From: Symbiodinium natans
Lineage: Eukaryota; Sar; Dinophyceae; Suessiales; Symbiodiniaceae
Length of the DNA: 64,000 nucleotides
NCBI GenBank assembly: GCA_905221605.1
Contig: CAJNDS010002110.1
Coordinates: forward strand, 104,501-168,500
Reading direction: 5' to 3'
Shown here: one piece after another, positions 10,881 through 19,999 of the stretch
Numbering within the stretch: the stretch's first letter is position 1
Layout of the letters: each line of letters opens with the position of its first letter
Position numbers and translations under genes: made by a program
Notes under the pieces: model-generated
Told to the model about the DNA's origin: nothing
What the model saw: only the letters and a program-made list of their open reading frames with translations
Databases searched by the model: none

Positions 10881-11089
10881 GCTTGACTGCAAAAAAAACT
10901 CTGATACTCGAAGTGCAACACAAACTGTCACACAAACAAGAAATGTCTCGCTCCTTCTCTCTCACAACTCTCCTCAAGTTAAGACAAGCAAGTCGCTTCT
11001 CGGTCGTTTTCCTCTCTCCCAACTCTCCTCAAGTGGACAACTGTGACTTTCAACTACTACTTCCAAGGTAAAGACTCAACACTAATGGT

Positions 11090-11255
11090 CAGTCTATTCA
11101 AGATTTTAACTTGAAAAATAAACTTGAAAAACAAACTAAATAGTTTAAAATTTAAACTAAAAATAGTTTAAATTTTTTAGTTAAAGTTTAAATTTTAAAC
11201 TTTAACTAAAAAAGTTAAAATTTAAACTTTTCCCTAAATAGTTTATTTTTAGTCT
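11090..11255. repeat. AT-rich tract with overlapping palindromes
   Basis: Built almost entirely of AGTTTAAA/TTTAAACT and AGTTAAA phrases. 11173-11213 is a perfect odd palindrome (20-bp arms around one central base). It abuts the 5' truncation point of the LINE at about 11270. Composition is unlike anything nearby. Confidence 0.85.
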
Positions 11256-11269
11256 TAACCGATTCTTAA

Positions 11270-12538
11270 GGCTCTGCCTTCCTGTTCACCTCATCGGGCG
11301 CAAAGGCGGTTGCAAACGACCTGGCGGTCGCGGCAAGCATCATCCATGCTGGAATCAGGAGCATTGGCTTAGAACCAAACTTCGGCGCAAACAAGACCGA
11401 AGCAGTACTTGTCTGGCGTGGACCACACAGTCGGGCGGCCAGGCGGGCTGTTCTCTGCACCATGGAGCCAGGCGTGGAGTTCTACACGGGCAACGTCTGC
11501 CACCGGATACGTGTAGTACCGGGCTACACCCATCTTGGCAGCTACGTGCGAGGTGATCTGCATGAAGGCCCCGCTATCGGACATAGAAATGGCTTGATGC
11601 AAGCCCTCTACCAACCGCTCCGGAAGAAGCTGCTCTACAACCCCCATCTCACCGTCGCTGAGAAGCAGCGGCTGCTGGCAGAACGAGTCTTCCCTCGCTT
11701 CCTTTATGGAGCTGGACTCTGGAGGCTTCGCACACAGCAGGAACGGGAGGGCGCAATCAAGCCCCTCGCGCAAGTAGCGAGGACAGCAGTGCGGCCTATC
11801 TTGGGTTTCACCTGCGAAGGCCTCGACCAAGCGGAGATCAGCGCAGTCTTGGACCAGCCACTCCCCATCGAGCTGATCAGGGGCGAACAGCTCAGGACGT
11901 GGGGTGAACTGGCCAGGGGCGCCGACGATTTCACCTGGCTGGCACTACGCGAAGATGGTGTGTGGATGCGGCAGGCCTACGATGCGAGCTTGCTTATACT
12001 GCGGGCTACGGGCCTGCAGTTACCGCAGCCGGAGGACAAGACGGCGTGCCGGAGCTTTGCCATCCAGGAACAGGCAGCACTCCGGAATGCCATCAAGGCG
12101 TATCTCCGTCGCCAAGTGGAAGGCCGAGCGGAACTGGGAAGACAGCTTCGTGCCGCACGAGATGGGTGGCAAAGGCAGCAGATCCCCCTGCAGATCTCCC
12201 TGACGGACGACTTCGAGTGCAACGACTGCGGGGCGACCTTCAGTGATGCGCGAAGGTTGGCCGTCCACCGTGCGAAACAGCACGCTAGCTGGTCGGCTGC
12301 TAGACAGGCGACTTTCGGTACACGCTGCGAGGTCTGTACAGTAGAGTTCTGGGCCCCTATGCGGCTTCAGGAGCATCTTCGCAGGAGTACCCGCTGCCTT
12401 GCTGCATATGCAGCGTCTGACCTCGCGACTACGGCCGAGGCAAGTAGGGTACGCGACAAGGCCGACTTCGCGTGGAGACCCGCCACTGTAGCGGCCGGTC
12501 CACGCCCTTGGTGGGCCACGCTCCGGCCGGCACTTTAG
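11270..12538 (+). pseudogene. LINE reverse transcriptase, C-terminal part
   Basis: Open from just after a TAA at 11267 to TAG at 12536-12538. The first residues align with the RT active-site region, VANDLAVAASIIHAGIRS then LEPNFGANKTE. The usual ADD box reads A-N-D (11312-11320), so a catalytic Asp appears changed to Asn. Next comes YTHLGSYV, then the thumb/connection with RFLYGAGLWRLRT, and then two Cys/His fingers: CNDCGATF..VHRAKQH and CEVCTVEF..HLRRSTRC. RT followed by a C-terminal C2H2 pair is common in dinoflagellate LINEs (recalled). Upstream RT and endonuclease are absent, so the copy is dead. A Met at 11462 is internal, not a start. Confidence 0.8.
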
Positions 12539-12663
12539 TTGCCACGGAGCTTTTTTGCTTTACCCGAGGTTTTCCGCCCGCAAAGCTTTTGGCATTTCGC
12601 TGCTTGGGCTGCATGGAATCAGCATCGCACCGAAAGGATCTTGAGCGTCCCGCAAAAAAAAAA
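11270..12663 (+). mobile_element. 5'-truncated non-LTR retrotransposon (LINE) with A-tail
   Basis: Coding remnant (11270-12538), a short 3' UTR and a run of ten A at 12654-12663, which runs without spacer into (CCCTAAA)n. Truncation at the 5' end is typical of target-primed reverse transcription. It is the only clearly plus-strand gene in the window. No target-site duplication could be defined, because the 3' neighbour is telomeric repeat and the 5' neighbour is the AT-rich palindrome. Confidence 0.8.
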
Positions 12664-12738
12664 CCCTAAACCCTAAACCCTAAACCCTAAACCCTAAACC
12701 CTAAACCCTAACCCTAAACCCTAAACCCTAAACCCTAA
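12664..12738 (-). repeat. (CCCTAAA)n array fused to LINE tail
   Basis: About ten CCCTAAA units, one shortened to CCCTAA, beginning directly after the LINE A-tail. Confidence 0.95.
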
Positions 12739-12804
12739 AACGGACTGCAGACGACCATGCAGCCGAGGCGGCAAGCTGGCAACATCCATCTCCTTGCGAG
12801 ATGG
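12738..12804 (-). CDS. possible small exon
   Basis: On the minus strand a CCCTAAA-like tract ends ..CGCAAG|G, followed by EMDVASLPPRLHGRLQSVL and then TTTAGGG repeats. A short island between opposite telomeric arrays; coding status is a guess. Confidence 0.3.
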
Positions 12805-12805
12805 G

Positions 12806-12918
12806 GGTTTAGGGTTTAGGGTTGAGGGTTGAGGGTTTGGGGTTCAGGGTTTAGGGTTTAGGGTTTACGGTTTGGGGTGTAGGGTTGAGGGTTTAGGGTT
12901 TGGGGTTTAGGGTTTAGA
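12806..12918 (+). repeat. degenerate TTTAGGG array
   Basis: Mixed TTTAGGG, TTGAGGG, TTTGGGG and TTTACGG units. Confidence 0.9.
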
Positions 12919-14320
12919 TAGCAGTACCCCGTTTATATGCCGAGTAGAATAGAAGCTCCCTGAAAGGGACGCCCAAAAAGGCTATGTTGAACCCCCAAAT
13001 GTTTTCAACAAGTTGGGGGGATGGGGGGCTTGATCTTTCAGCTTGCTGTTAAAAGTGCCCATTGTCCGCACGTAGGCTGATCAAAGGATGCCGGCAAATA
13101 CGGCCCTCCACCCGAGTCTGACGTAGAGCGCTTCCTTACCAGCCCTCTCAGGGTTGGCATCGGCAAAAACGGCAGGCTCGACTCGATTCCACTCCGTGGG
13201 CTTTCGCAAACCCTAAATCCTAAACCGTAAACACTAAACCCTAAACCCTCAAGGCGTGTTGCGTGGCTCATTCCATAAGGCCCGCCGGTGGATTCGACAA
13301 CAGTGGCAGGCTGGACTCGATTCCACTCTCCGGTTCCCTCGAAATCTTTGCAAGGCGCATTTGGGGGGGGGGCTCATTCCAGCGCCATGGTCTCGTCCTA
13401 GGGCCTTTTATAAATCATTACGGCGCGCGTGAACTTGCCCGTAATTTAATATTGGATTTCTAAAGATTGAAACCTTCATGAACGACTCTGGGGGAAAAAC
13501 GCCCATTAAAACATATTAAATTCATGCGTGCCTTATAATTTAATATATTTTAATAGGGTTTTTCTACGGGCTAGTTCTATTCACCCACGGACTCACTCTC
13601 TAGTACATATTATTGAAGCCTCTTGGGCTGTTGTGGGGCTTCTTGTCACCCGATTCCTTGCAATTTAGGGTTTAGGGTTTAGGGTTTAGGCCTCGACAGC
13701 AAACGCACTGCTTGCAGAGACTGGGGTGGGCACCTAGGCGAGAAAGCGATTTCCAGCCGAAGCCTAAGCAAGAACTGCCCACACGGCCAAAGCACGTTCC
13801 GTTTTCTATCTTTTTGCTGTGCCGATAAGGGTCTTTCCTCTAGTAGAAATACTCTGACCCTTGTAATAGGACACCCCCGCCCCCCCAAACGGGCACAACC
13901 ACCCCCCCCCACAAGACAACCCATGGAGCAAGAGCTCTTTTGAGCAAAAAGTCAAAACGAAAACCCCCAAAGCGCAGCAGCCGGTTACACAAGTGCTTGA
14001 AGGCTCATGAGTAAGGTCATATACATACATAGGGTGTGCATCTATCTATACATATATATGTATGCATACTCATACTTTACAAGGGTGTTTATGACCTTGT
14101 TTTTGCCTCTTGCGACCTTCACATGCACACATGGTCGCCTCTTTATGTAATGGGCCCTTTGGGGGCTACTATTACATGGCGAAAGATTAGGGCGAATCCT
14201 AAACTCTACGCCCTAAAACCTTTTTGCGAACTGACCACATAGGAAAGGTACCCTAAACCCTAAACCCTAAACCCTAAACCCTAAACCCTAAACCTCGTTT
14301 TGAGAACCTGACCACCTAGG
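12919..14320. other. no gene seen; mosaic with short telomeric tracts
   Basis: A phrase near ggcaggctSgactcgattccac occurs at 13161 and 13303 (and partly at 17639), a short dispersed repeat. An AT-rich stretch at 13440-13560 holds the phrase ttaatatattttaat. Telomeric tracts at 13663-13690 and 14251-14294. The open frames on either strand are not convincing. Confidence 0.4.
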
Positions 14321-14324
14321 AAAG

Positions 14325-14440
14325 GTGTGAAGTCGGAGCCAAGTCTCTGTCATGCCGCTCTTCATGTCTTCAAGCCAGGAGGCAATGTCAAAGACCTGAG
14401 GGCTCTGAGAGAGGAACCTTTTGAAGGGGAAGTTCGTATT
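14325..14440 (-). CDS. probable exon
   Basis: Minus strand reads NFPFKRFLSQSPQVFDIASW, continuing LEDMKSGMTETWLRLHTF, with good amino-acid composition. It lies between a CCCTAAA array (14251-14294) and a TTTAGGG array (14452-14512). Probably continues the gene holding the EF-hand exon at 15.1 kb. Confidence 0.45.
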
Positions 14441-14451
14441 TGTAGTGTAGG

Positions 14452-14512
14452 GTTTAGGGTTTAGGGTTTAGGGTTTGGGGTTTGGGGTTTGGGGTTTAGG
14501 GTTTAGGGTTTG
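14452..14512 (+). repeat. TTTAGGG/TTTGGGG array
   Basis: Eight or nine units, the middle ones TTTGGGG. Confidence 0.9.
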
Positions 14513-14847
14513 GGGGTCAAGAGAAACCCCAAAAGCTGTACAGCCGACACCCTGAACTTTGCATCCTGAACTCTAACAGGGGCCATCACATAGGGAGACC
14601 AAAAAAACAAATAAGTGAAACAACAAAAACAATAAAACAACATAAGATTAAAAAAAAAAAAAAACAAAAAACATAAATAAATGAATAAATAAATAAATAA
14701 TCAAAATGCTACTCCTAAAGCTGCAGGTCTGTAGGGTTTAGCGTTTAGGGTAGAAAGCCTTGCCCGAAACACTAAAGCACCCCAACCCCAAGCCCGCTTT
14801 CCACTGCTGGGGGGGGGGGGGGGGCCTGTTTTGCCACTGGGTGTAGT

Positions 14848-14932
14848 ATAGGGGCCTCAACAAGTAGAATAGGGTTTTGGGGATTCCAATGACATAAGGG
14901 AAGATTATCAGTAACTATTCCGACCCCCCTAT
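14848..14932. mobile_element. short inverted-repeat element, family G copy 1
   Basis: Family G signature: a left part with tagaatagggttttgg and a right part ending ttccgacccccctat. Other copies at 23547, 59633 and 62130, with a left-half copy at 49797. About 85-110 bp, no coding capacity, MITE-like. Confidence 0.6.
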
Positions 14933-15074
14933 AGTGAGCCTGGCCATTCTCGAGCGCCCCAAACCCCTGAATTCTCCAAGTCCAGCATCTGAGCTTGGTA
15001 GCCCGGGTACCCTTCTTCAAACCCTAAACCCTAAACCCTAAACCCTAAGCCCTAGTTTCTTTCATAAGGGAAAC

Positions 15075-15152
15075 CGAGGTGAGCGGCTGTTAGCCTGCCG
15101 TTCCGATTGCGGTCGATGAGGTTGAACAGCATCTTGTAGTCCTTGGCAAGGG
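15075..15152 (-). CDS. exon coding an EF-hand
   Basis: Minus strand: acceptor GCCAAG|G after a CCCTAAACCC tract, then DYKMLFNLIDRNRNGRLTAA and a donor (CTCG|GTTTCC). The loop D-R-N-R-N-G-R-L-T-A-A-H has Asp/Asn at positions 1, 3 and 5 and Gly at 6. His at position 12 instead of Glu suggests weak or lost Ca2+ binding. Together with similar loops at 18.1 and 19.9 kb this suggests EF-hand proteins. Whether they are one gene is not known; the start-like exon at 16.8 kb lies between them. Confidence 0.55.
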
Positions 15153-15300
15153 GGGTTTAGGGTTTAGGGTTTAGGGATTAGGGTTTAGGTTTAGGGTTCA
15201 GGGTTTAGGGCTTTGGGGGCTTAGGTTTTTTGGGTCTAGGGTTTAGGGTTTGGGGTTTTAGGGTATAGGGTTTAGGGGGCTTAGGTTTTTTGGGTTTCGT
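15147..15300 (+). repeat. degenerate TTTAGGG array with duplicated phrase
   Basis: Contains ggcttaggttttttgggt twice (about 15220 and 15278) within telomeric units. Confidence 0.85.
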
Positions 15301-15439
15301 TGGGTTCTGAGAGCTTTTGGGACTCCTTCGCCTTTTGGGGCTTCGGGCTTAGGGTTTCATGGCATTCCGTTTCGAGGCCCTTGTCCCGCCAACACTCCCG
15401 GACACCATGTGCTCACGGAAAGGTCCGGCATCTTCGGCA

Positions 15440-16010
15440 ACCCTAAACCCTCAAGACCCTAAACCCTAAACCCTAAACCCTCAAGACCCTAGACCCTAAA
15501 CCCTAAACCCACAACCCTCAAGACCCTTCTTGCATCCAGGCCGAATTCGAACGGCCTATGAACCTCCCAAACTGTAAAGCCTAAAACCCTACTCAGAGAC
15601 AATCGGGCCTTTTAGGCTTTGAGAAAGCACGTTTTGAAAACCCCCTGGTTCTTAGTAGGGAATGAGGCCTACAAAGGAAACCCTTTAAGGGATTACATAG
15701 GGTACCTCATTCCCTCATTCCCGACTAAGAACTAGCCCTAAACCCTAAACCCCAAACCCTAAACCCTAAACCCAAGACCCGTAAGAAAGGTGCGGCTTCT
15801 TAGGCACCCCTAAACTTCGAACACCCTATGAACCCCAAACCCTGAAGCCCGAAACCGAACCCTCAAACCCCCTCAGAAATTGAGGGAACTGGGGCCCTAT
15901 AAAAAACCTCTCAAAGCGATTACATTGGGTTCCTCATTCTTTCCCGACTAAGAACCAGCCCTGCACCCTAAACCCCAAACCCCAAACCATAAACCCTATA
16001 TAAACCCTTT
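15440..16010. other. no gene seen; CCCTAAA tracts plus two family F elements
   Basis: Telomeric tracts at 15440-15515, 15734-15775 and 15960-16003. Element copies at 15645-15735 and about 15885-15958. Confidence 0.5.
15645..15735. mobile_element. short inverted-repeat element, family F copy 1
   Basis: Ends ctggttcttagtagggaatg and ccgactaagaactag are inverted repeats; an inner inverted pair is aaaccctttaagggatt. Other copies near 15885-15958, 36949-37023 and 54415-54505. Confidence 0.65.
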
Positions 16011-16167
16011 TTGCTACTGGGCTGAAGGTCTAGCCAGTCTCCAGACCTCAGTCTTCTTGACCGAGGCTGACATGCAAAAAGCCCTGATGCTTGCATTCAG
16101 GCTTAAGCCGCTTGTAAGAACTATACTGTAGCATAGCAGCCATAGCAAAAGCATGCACGGAATAACG

Positions 16168-16791
16168 TCAGCCAACAGACAAACCTGCACGGATGCGCCT
16201 ACGTTCTTCCTTGAGTGCGAGGCGCTGTGCTCTGTGCTGATTCCGTAGAATTTGTATAGACTCAGGCTGGAAGGCAGGCTCACTCTCACGGAGATCCTTG
16301 AACGAACCATGTCGAACGGTGGGTTGACCCGCACATGGTGGTATCATGGATTGATCTGACCCTGAGGTTCGTAAAGTAACTTCCGATGGTGCAGCACGTT
16401 CCTGCACTAAAAGTCTGCGATCAAAGTCAGTCACTTCGCGAATGACCGTCTGAAGAGCCTCCTCGTATCTCTGCACGAGAGCTTTGCATTGTCGTTCGGA
16501 GATTAGTTCTTCATATGTCTGAGTTCTCACATGACAAGCCTTGACGCTCTGATGGCTTTCCCGGGAACAAGTCTGGGAGCTGCGCACGGCCTCATCCGAT
16601 TCCTGAAGGTTCAGTCCCTCGAACAGGCTGATTTTTCGTTTTGGTTTTCCGGTGGAGTCTTCAACCAGTTCTCGCAGCACCTGATTCAGCTTTGGAGTGG
16701 CGGAAGCGCATCCCAACTTAGAAGAAAGACGCAGCGCGTAAGCCAAGCAGGATAGCAAGCTCCTCCGGAGCTTTCCTTCTCCGTCATCCAT
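16168..16791 (-). CDS. 207-residue open frame with strong start context, unknown
   Basis: Longest clean minus-strand frame in region 3. The start lies in GCTGCCATGG. It opens MDDGEGKLRRSLLSCLAYAL and contains TQTYEELISERQCKALVQRY and a final Arg/Glu-rich helix (LALKEERRRIRAG). The frame closes at 16168, but GCAG|GTTTGT just before the stop is a plausible donor, so this is probably a first exon continued downstream, perhaps towards the islands at 15.1 and 14.4 kb. A (CCCTAAA)n array (16858) begins about 65 bp upstream of the ATG. Helical, soluble, no family recognised. Confidence 0.5.
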   Translation of the reverse strand: MDDGEGKLRRSLLSCLAYALRLSSKLGCASATPKLNQVLRELVEDSTGKPKRKISLFEGLNLQESDEAVRSSQTCSRESHQSVKACHVRTQTYEELISERQCKALVQRYEEALQTVIREVTDFDRRLLVQERAAPSEVTLRTSGSDQSMIPPCAGQPTVRHGSFKDLRESEPAFQPESIQILRNQHRAQRLALKEERRRIRAGLSVG

Positions 16792-16857
16792 GGCAGCAAA
16801 GGAATTCCTAATTAGAAATGCTCGCTAGAGCCTCGTAGCCAAGATGTCTTGAGCCGT

Positions 16858-16945
16858 AACCCTAAACCCTAAACCCTAAACCCTAAACCCTAAACCCTAA
16901 ACCCTAAACCCTAAACCCTAAACCCTAAACCCTAAAACCCTAACC
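16858..16945 (-). repeat. (CCCTAAA)n array, about 12 units
   Basis: Near-perfect units upstream of the start at 16791. Confidence 0.97.
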
Positions 16946-16952
16946 TCCCTCC

Positions 16953-17045
16953 CCTGCGGTCTAGGCCACATTGTGCCAGTCCCGCTCGCCGCTGGCTGAG
17001 ATGGCCAAGGCCGCAGCGGCCTCCATGAGATTGAGGCCGCGGACT
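16953..17045 (-). CDS. possible exon
   Basis: Minus strand: ..CCCTAAGCCCAAG| then RGLNLMEAAAALAISASGER followed by DWHNV at AAT|GTGGCC. Flanked by inverted telomeric arrays. Confidence 0.3.
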
Positions 17046-17049
17046 TGGG

Positions 17050-17110
17050 CTTAGGGTTTAGGGCTTAGGGCTTAGGGTTTAGGGTTTCGGGTTTCGGGTT
17101 TCGGGTTTCG
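17050..17110 (+). repeat. TTTAGGG array ending in TTTCGGG units
   Basis: Variant TTTCGGG repeated four times at the end. Confidence 0.9.
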
Positions 17111-17780
17111 GGGCCTGGCCGGAGGCTCCTACGTGGGGTAGTACACGCGAATCTTCGAACCCCCTATGATTACCCCAACAAGGCACTAGGGTGTGGGATC
17201 GGTAACCGCTTTAGGGTTCCGGGCTTAGTATTCTTAATATGTTTTGGGGTCGCAGGGCTCAAAGGATTCCGTGGCCTGTGGTAGGGCGTTGTAGTTGGTA
17301 TGTATGGGAAAAGAAGGGCTCTCTAAACGATGGACCCTTTTCAGATACCCTGTCTATGAGGCTCCCTATGAGAGAAGTGGGTCCCCCCAGTTACAAAGGG
17401 ACCATAGAGAATCCCTCAGTTGGTACATCACCAGGGAATGCACCCTCGGAAAAAACCTGCACCAAGTGAGGTTCCCTGTTGTAGGTTTAGGGGTTTAGGG
17501 TTTGGGTCTAACGTTTAGGATTTAGGGTTTATAGGGTTGTAGAGTTATAGGGTTATAGGGTTATAAGGTTATAAGGTTATAAGGTTATAGGGTTTAGGGT
17601 CAGGCACCTTCCGCTATCTGGAGGTATCGGCATCACGGCGGCAGGCTGGACAATTCTAAGGCCCACTTAGAGGTTCAGGGTAGTTGGGTTTAGGGTTTAG
17701 GGTTTAGGGTTTGGGGTTTGGGGTTTGGGGTTTGGGGTTTGGGGTTTGGGGTTTGGGGTTTGGGGTTTGGAGTTTTTGGG
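17111..17780. other. no gene seen; telomere-variant tracts
   Basis: GGTTATA-type variant repeated at 17533-17592. TTTGGGG repeated about nine times at 17712-17769. Short plus-strand frames at 17239-17498 overlap each other and are not convincing. Confidence 0.5.
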
Positions 17781-17786
17781 TTTAGG

Positions 17787-17922
17787 GCCCAAAACCCAGT
17801 TATAAGCGTAGCTATAACCCACTGCCACTTACAAGCCCCTTCAGTACCCTGATAGGGTTATACTTGGGGGTTTTCTAAGTACAGCTAGCACTAAGTTCCT
17901 AAGTAAACTGACCCTCCAAGCA
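17787..17922. mobile_element. short inverted-repeat element, family D copy 1 (diverged)
   Basis: Carries cccagttataagcgtagctataac and a right end near ctaagtaaactgaccctccaagcag. Family D is best seen at 27.2-27.8 kb and 36.8 kb. Confidence 0.45.
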
Positions 17923-18094
17923 GAGACGAAAGCGAGGGGGTAGCCTAAAGCCTTGCTTAGGGCTTCTTAAGGGTGTTTAGGGTTTAGGGTTTAGGGTTGA
18001 ACCCTAAACCCTAAACCCTAGACCTTGGACCCTAAACCCTATGCCCCAAGCCCTAAGCCCTAAGCCCTGAGCCCTAAGCCCTAAGCCCTAAACA

Positions 18095-18168
18095 GACAGT
18101 CCTGGAACTTGTTCCAGGTCAGCTGCTTGTTGCCATCGTAGTCGATGCTTTCCTGGGTCTGGTGGGCC
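18095..18168 (-). CDS. exon coding an EF-hand-like loop
   Basis: Reads ESIDYDGNKQLTWNKFQDCL on the minus strand, ending at CT|GTTTAGGG, where the donor is made by the telomeric repeat itself. Loop D-Y-D-G-N-K-Q-L-T: the usual Gly6 is Lys and position 12 is Lys, so calcium binding is doubtful. Confidence 0.45.
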
Positions 18169-18207
18169 ACAGGACCTACAGGGTTTTGGGATTCTTTAGG
18201 GAGCCGC

Positions 18208-18252
18208 GGTTTAGGGTTTAGGGTTTAGGGTTTAGGGTTTAGGGTTTAGGGC
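18208..18252 (+). repeat. TTTAGGG array
   Basis: Six units. Confidence 0.95.
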
Positions 18253-18350
18253 GATAGCCCAAGTCGGGGATCCAGTGGCAGCGCGCTTTTTTAGACTTGC
18301 GAAGCTGTGGGTTGGACTCCAGGGCACTCCGAGACCCACATGGTACGGAC
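18253..18350 (-). CDS. possible exon
   Basis: Minus-strand frame SALESNPQLRKSKKARCHWI; basic, with plausible composition. Confidence 0.3.
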
Positions 18351-18489
18351 GTAGATATGTGCAGTGTGCAAAAACCCAAGGACGCTGAACCCCAACCCCG
18401 TAAACCCTAAACCCTGTCCCTTTCTGAAACCCTAAACCCCAAACCCCTAACCCCTAAACCCTAAACCCTAAACCCTAAATTACCCTAAA

Positions 18490-18565
18490 CCCTACATACA
18501 CAGGCTGCGGGCGAGCAGCCAGGAGCGTCTGCGCCGACTCCTCCGTGTTCCTGAAACCCATGGCC
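18490..18565 (-). CDS. possible exon
   Basis: Minus-strand frame KAMGFRNTEESAQTLLAARP, flanked on its downstream side by TTTAGGG (minus sense). Confidence 0.35.
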
Positions 18566-19180
18566 TTAGATCGAGACCGGTTTGGGGGGTTCAAGTGTTT
18601 AGGGTTTAGGGCGTTTTCCATAGGCACTCGACCCGATGTGCTGCGCGCAGTCCGGGTGCTACTTCCCAATAAAGAGCCTGTGCGGTTCATTCACGGCTCC
18701 GACCACACATATGGTGCACTCCGAAAACCCCCGGATCGGGACCCTGAGCCAGGGGTTTAGGGTTTAGGGTTTAGGGTTTAGGGCCTAAACGTCATGGTGG
18801 GGACCTCCCCCAACATTGCAGTCAGCTGGCCCGCCAGTGGTCAGCGAGGTCCCCTAACATCACCTCCTTCAGGCTTTCTTGGGGGCTATGTAGAGGGTTT
18901 AGGGTTTAGGGTTTAGCCCTAACAAACCCTAAACCCTAAAACCCTAAAACCCTAAACCGCAGCTGAGATTTCTGTGGCAATATGGGCCTTATGTTGAGGG
19001 TACCCATCCTAAGCCCTACATCATCTGTGAACTACCCATACACATTGGGGGGGATAGGAGGCCTTAGAGGACTTCCGCATATGAGGTTTCCAAGATTAGG
19101 GTACCTTTGTTGGGGGTTCCGAGAATTCAGATCACAGCTTTTTTCTGAGCATATCAAGGGTGCGTTATTTGAAGAATCCG

Positions 19181-19293
19181 CAGATCGGTCTTGGGTTCCC
19201 CCTCAACTAATTAAGGAATATACCACAATTTATCCTAAGGATAAGAACTATGAACTCGGGTATATTCCTTCATTAAGGGGTTTGGAAGATCTG
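19181..19293. mobile_element. inverted-repeat element, family H copy 2
   Basis: Left end cagatcggtcttgggttccc with ctaattaaggaatata, and right end tatattccttcattaagggg then tttggaagatctg. The second copy (40866) has nearly perfect ends. Confidence 0.65.
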
Positions 19294-19320
19294 GGTTGTT
19301 GTATCTTGTGTTGGTAGTCT

Positions 19321-19436
19321 CTTGTGGGGTCTTGGGCTGGCGTTTGCCGCTTTGGCTTTCGCATGCGGTTCTTCAAGAAATAAAACAGGCGCAGCACTTC
19401 CTGCTCAAAGTCTTCCATGTAAAATAGGATCGCCTT
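19321..19436 (-). CDS. probable exon
   Basis: Minus strand reads AILFYMEDFEQEVLRLFYFL, then KNRMRKPKRQ and APAQ-like residues. Convincing amphipathic then basic sequence, like a juxtamembrane or cytosolic linker. Adjacent to family H copy 2. Confidence 0.5.
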
Positions 19437-19540
19437 AAACCCTGGGGAAATAATCTTGAATGATCCTCAACAACCCAGCAAGGGAACACATGAAGATTGT
19501 CCCAAGGGCCTACCGTTTTGGGAGGTGGCACGTGCCGTAG

Positions 19541-19645
19541 TTTGGGATGTTCCCCCTTATACGAACAGTCCTTCAAGGCAGTCTAATAGGGGATACTAGA
19601 ATTCCTTTTAAGGACCGTCGTTAGTATAAGGGGGAACATTCCAAG
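19541..19645. mobile_element. inverted-repeat element, family A copy 1
   Basis: Family A ends: tttgggatgttcccccttat with acgaacagtcctt on the left; aaggaccgtcgttagtataa then gggggaacattccaa on the right. About 105 bp, non-coding. The right end touches the 174-bp telomeric array. Confidence 0.8.
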
Positions 19646-19819
19646 CCCTAAACCCTAAACCCTAAACCCTAAACCCTAAACCCTAAACCCTAAACCCTAA
19701 ACCCTAAACCCTAAACCCTAAACCCTAAACCCTAAACCCTAAACCCTAAACCCTAAACCCTAAACCCTAAACCCTAAACCCTAAACCCTAAACCCTAAAC
19801 CCTAAACCCTAAACCCTAA
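19646..19819 (-). repeat. (CCCTAAA)n array, about 25 perfect units (longest)
   Basis: 174 bp of perfect repeat, bounded by a family A element and an exon-like island. Confidence 0.98.
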
Positions 19820-19827
19820 CCCCCCCG

Positions 19828-19930
19828 TCTCTGAGGCCGCCGTAGTCTCTCCTCGTTGTTGTTGATGTCGAGACTGCTGAAGATCTGCTCGATCTCCTGT
19901 CTCTGCTTCTGGCACCCCAAGAGTAGAGGG
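19828..19930 (-). CDS. possible exon with EF-hand-like segment
   Basis: Minus strand, after GGTGCCAG|: QEIEQIFSSLDINNNEERLR. The D-I-N-N-N-E loop resembles an EF-hand start. Ends near a GGGG|GTTAGGG donor. Confidence 0.4.
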
Positions 19931-19944
19931 AGCCGTAGTTGGGA

Positions 19945-19996
19945 CCCTAAACCCTAAACCCTAAACCCTAAACCCTAAACCCTAAACCCTAAACCC
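19945..19996 (-). repeat. (CCCTAAA)n array
   Basis: Seven units. Confidence 0.95.
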
Positions 19997-19999
19997 GAA

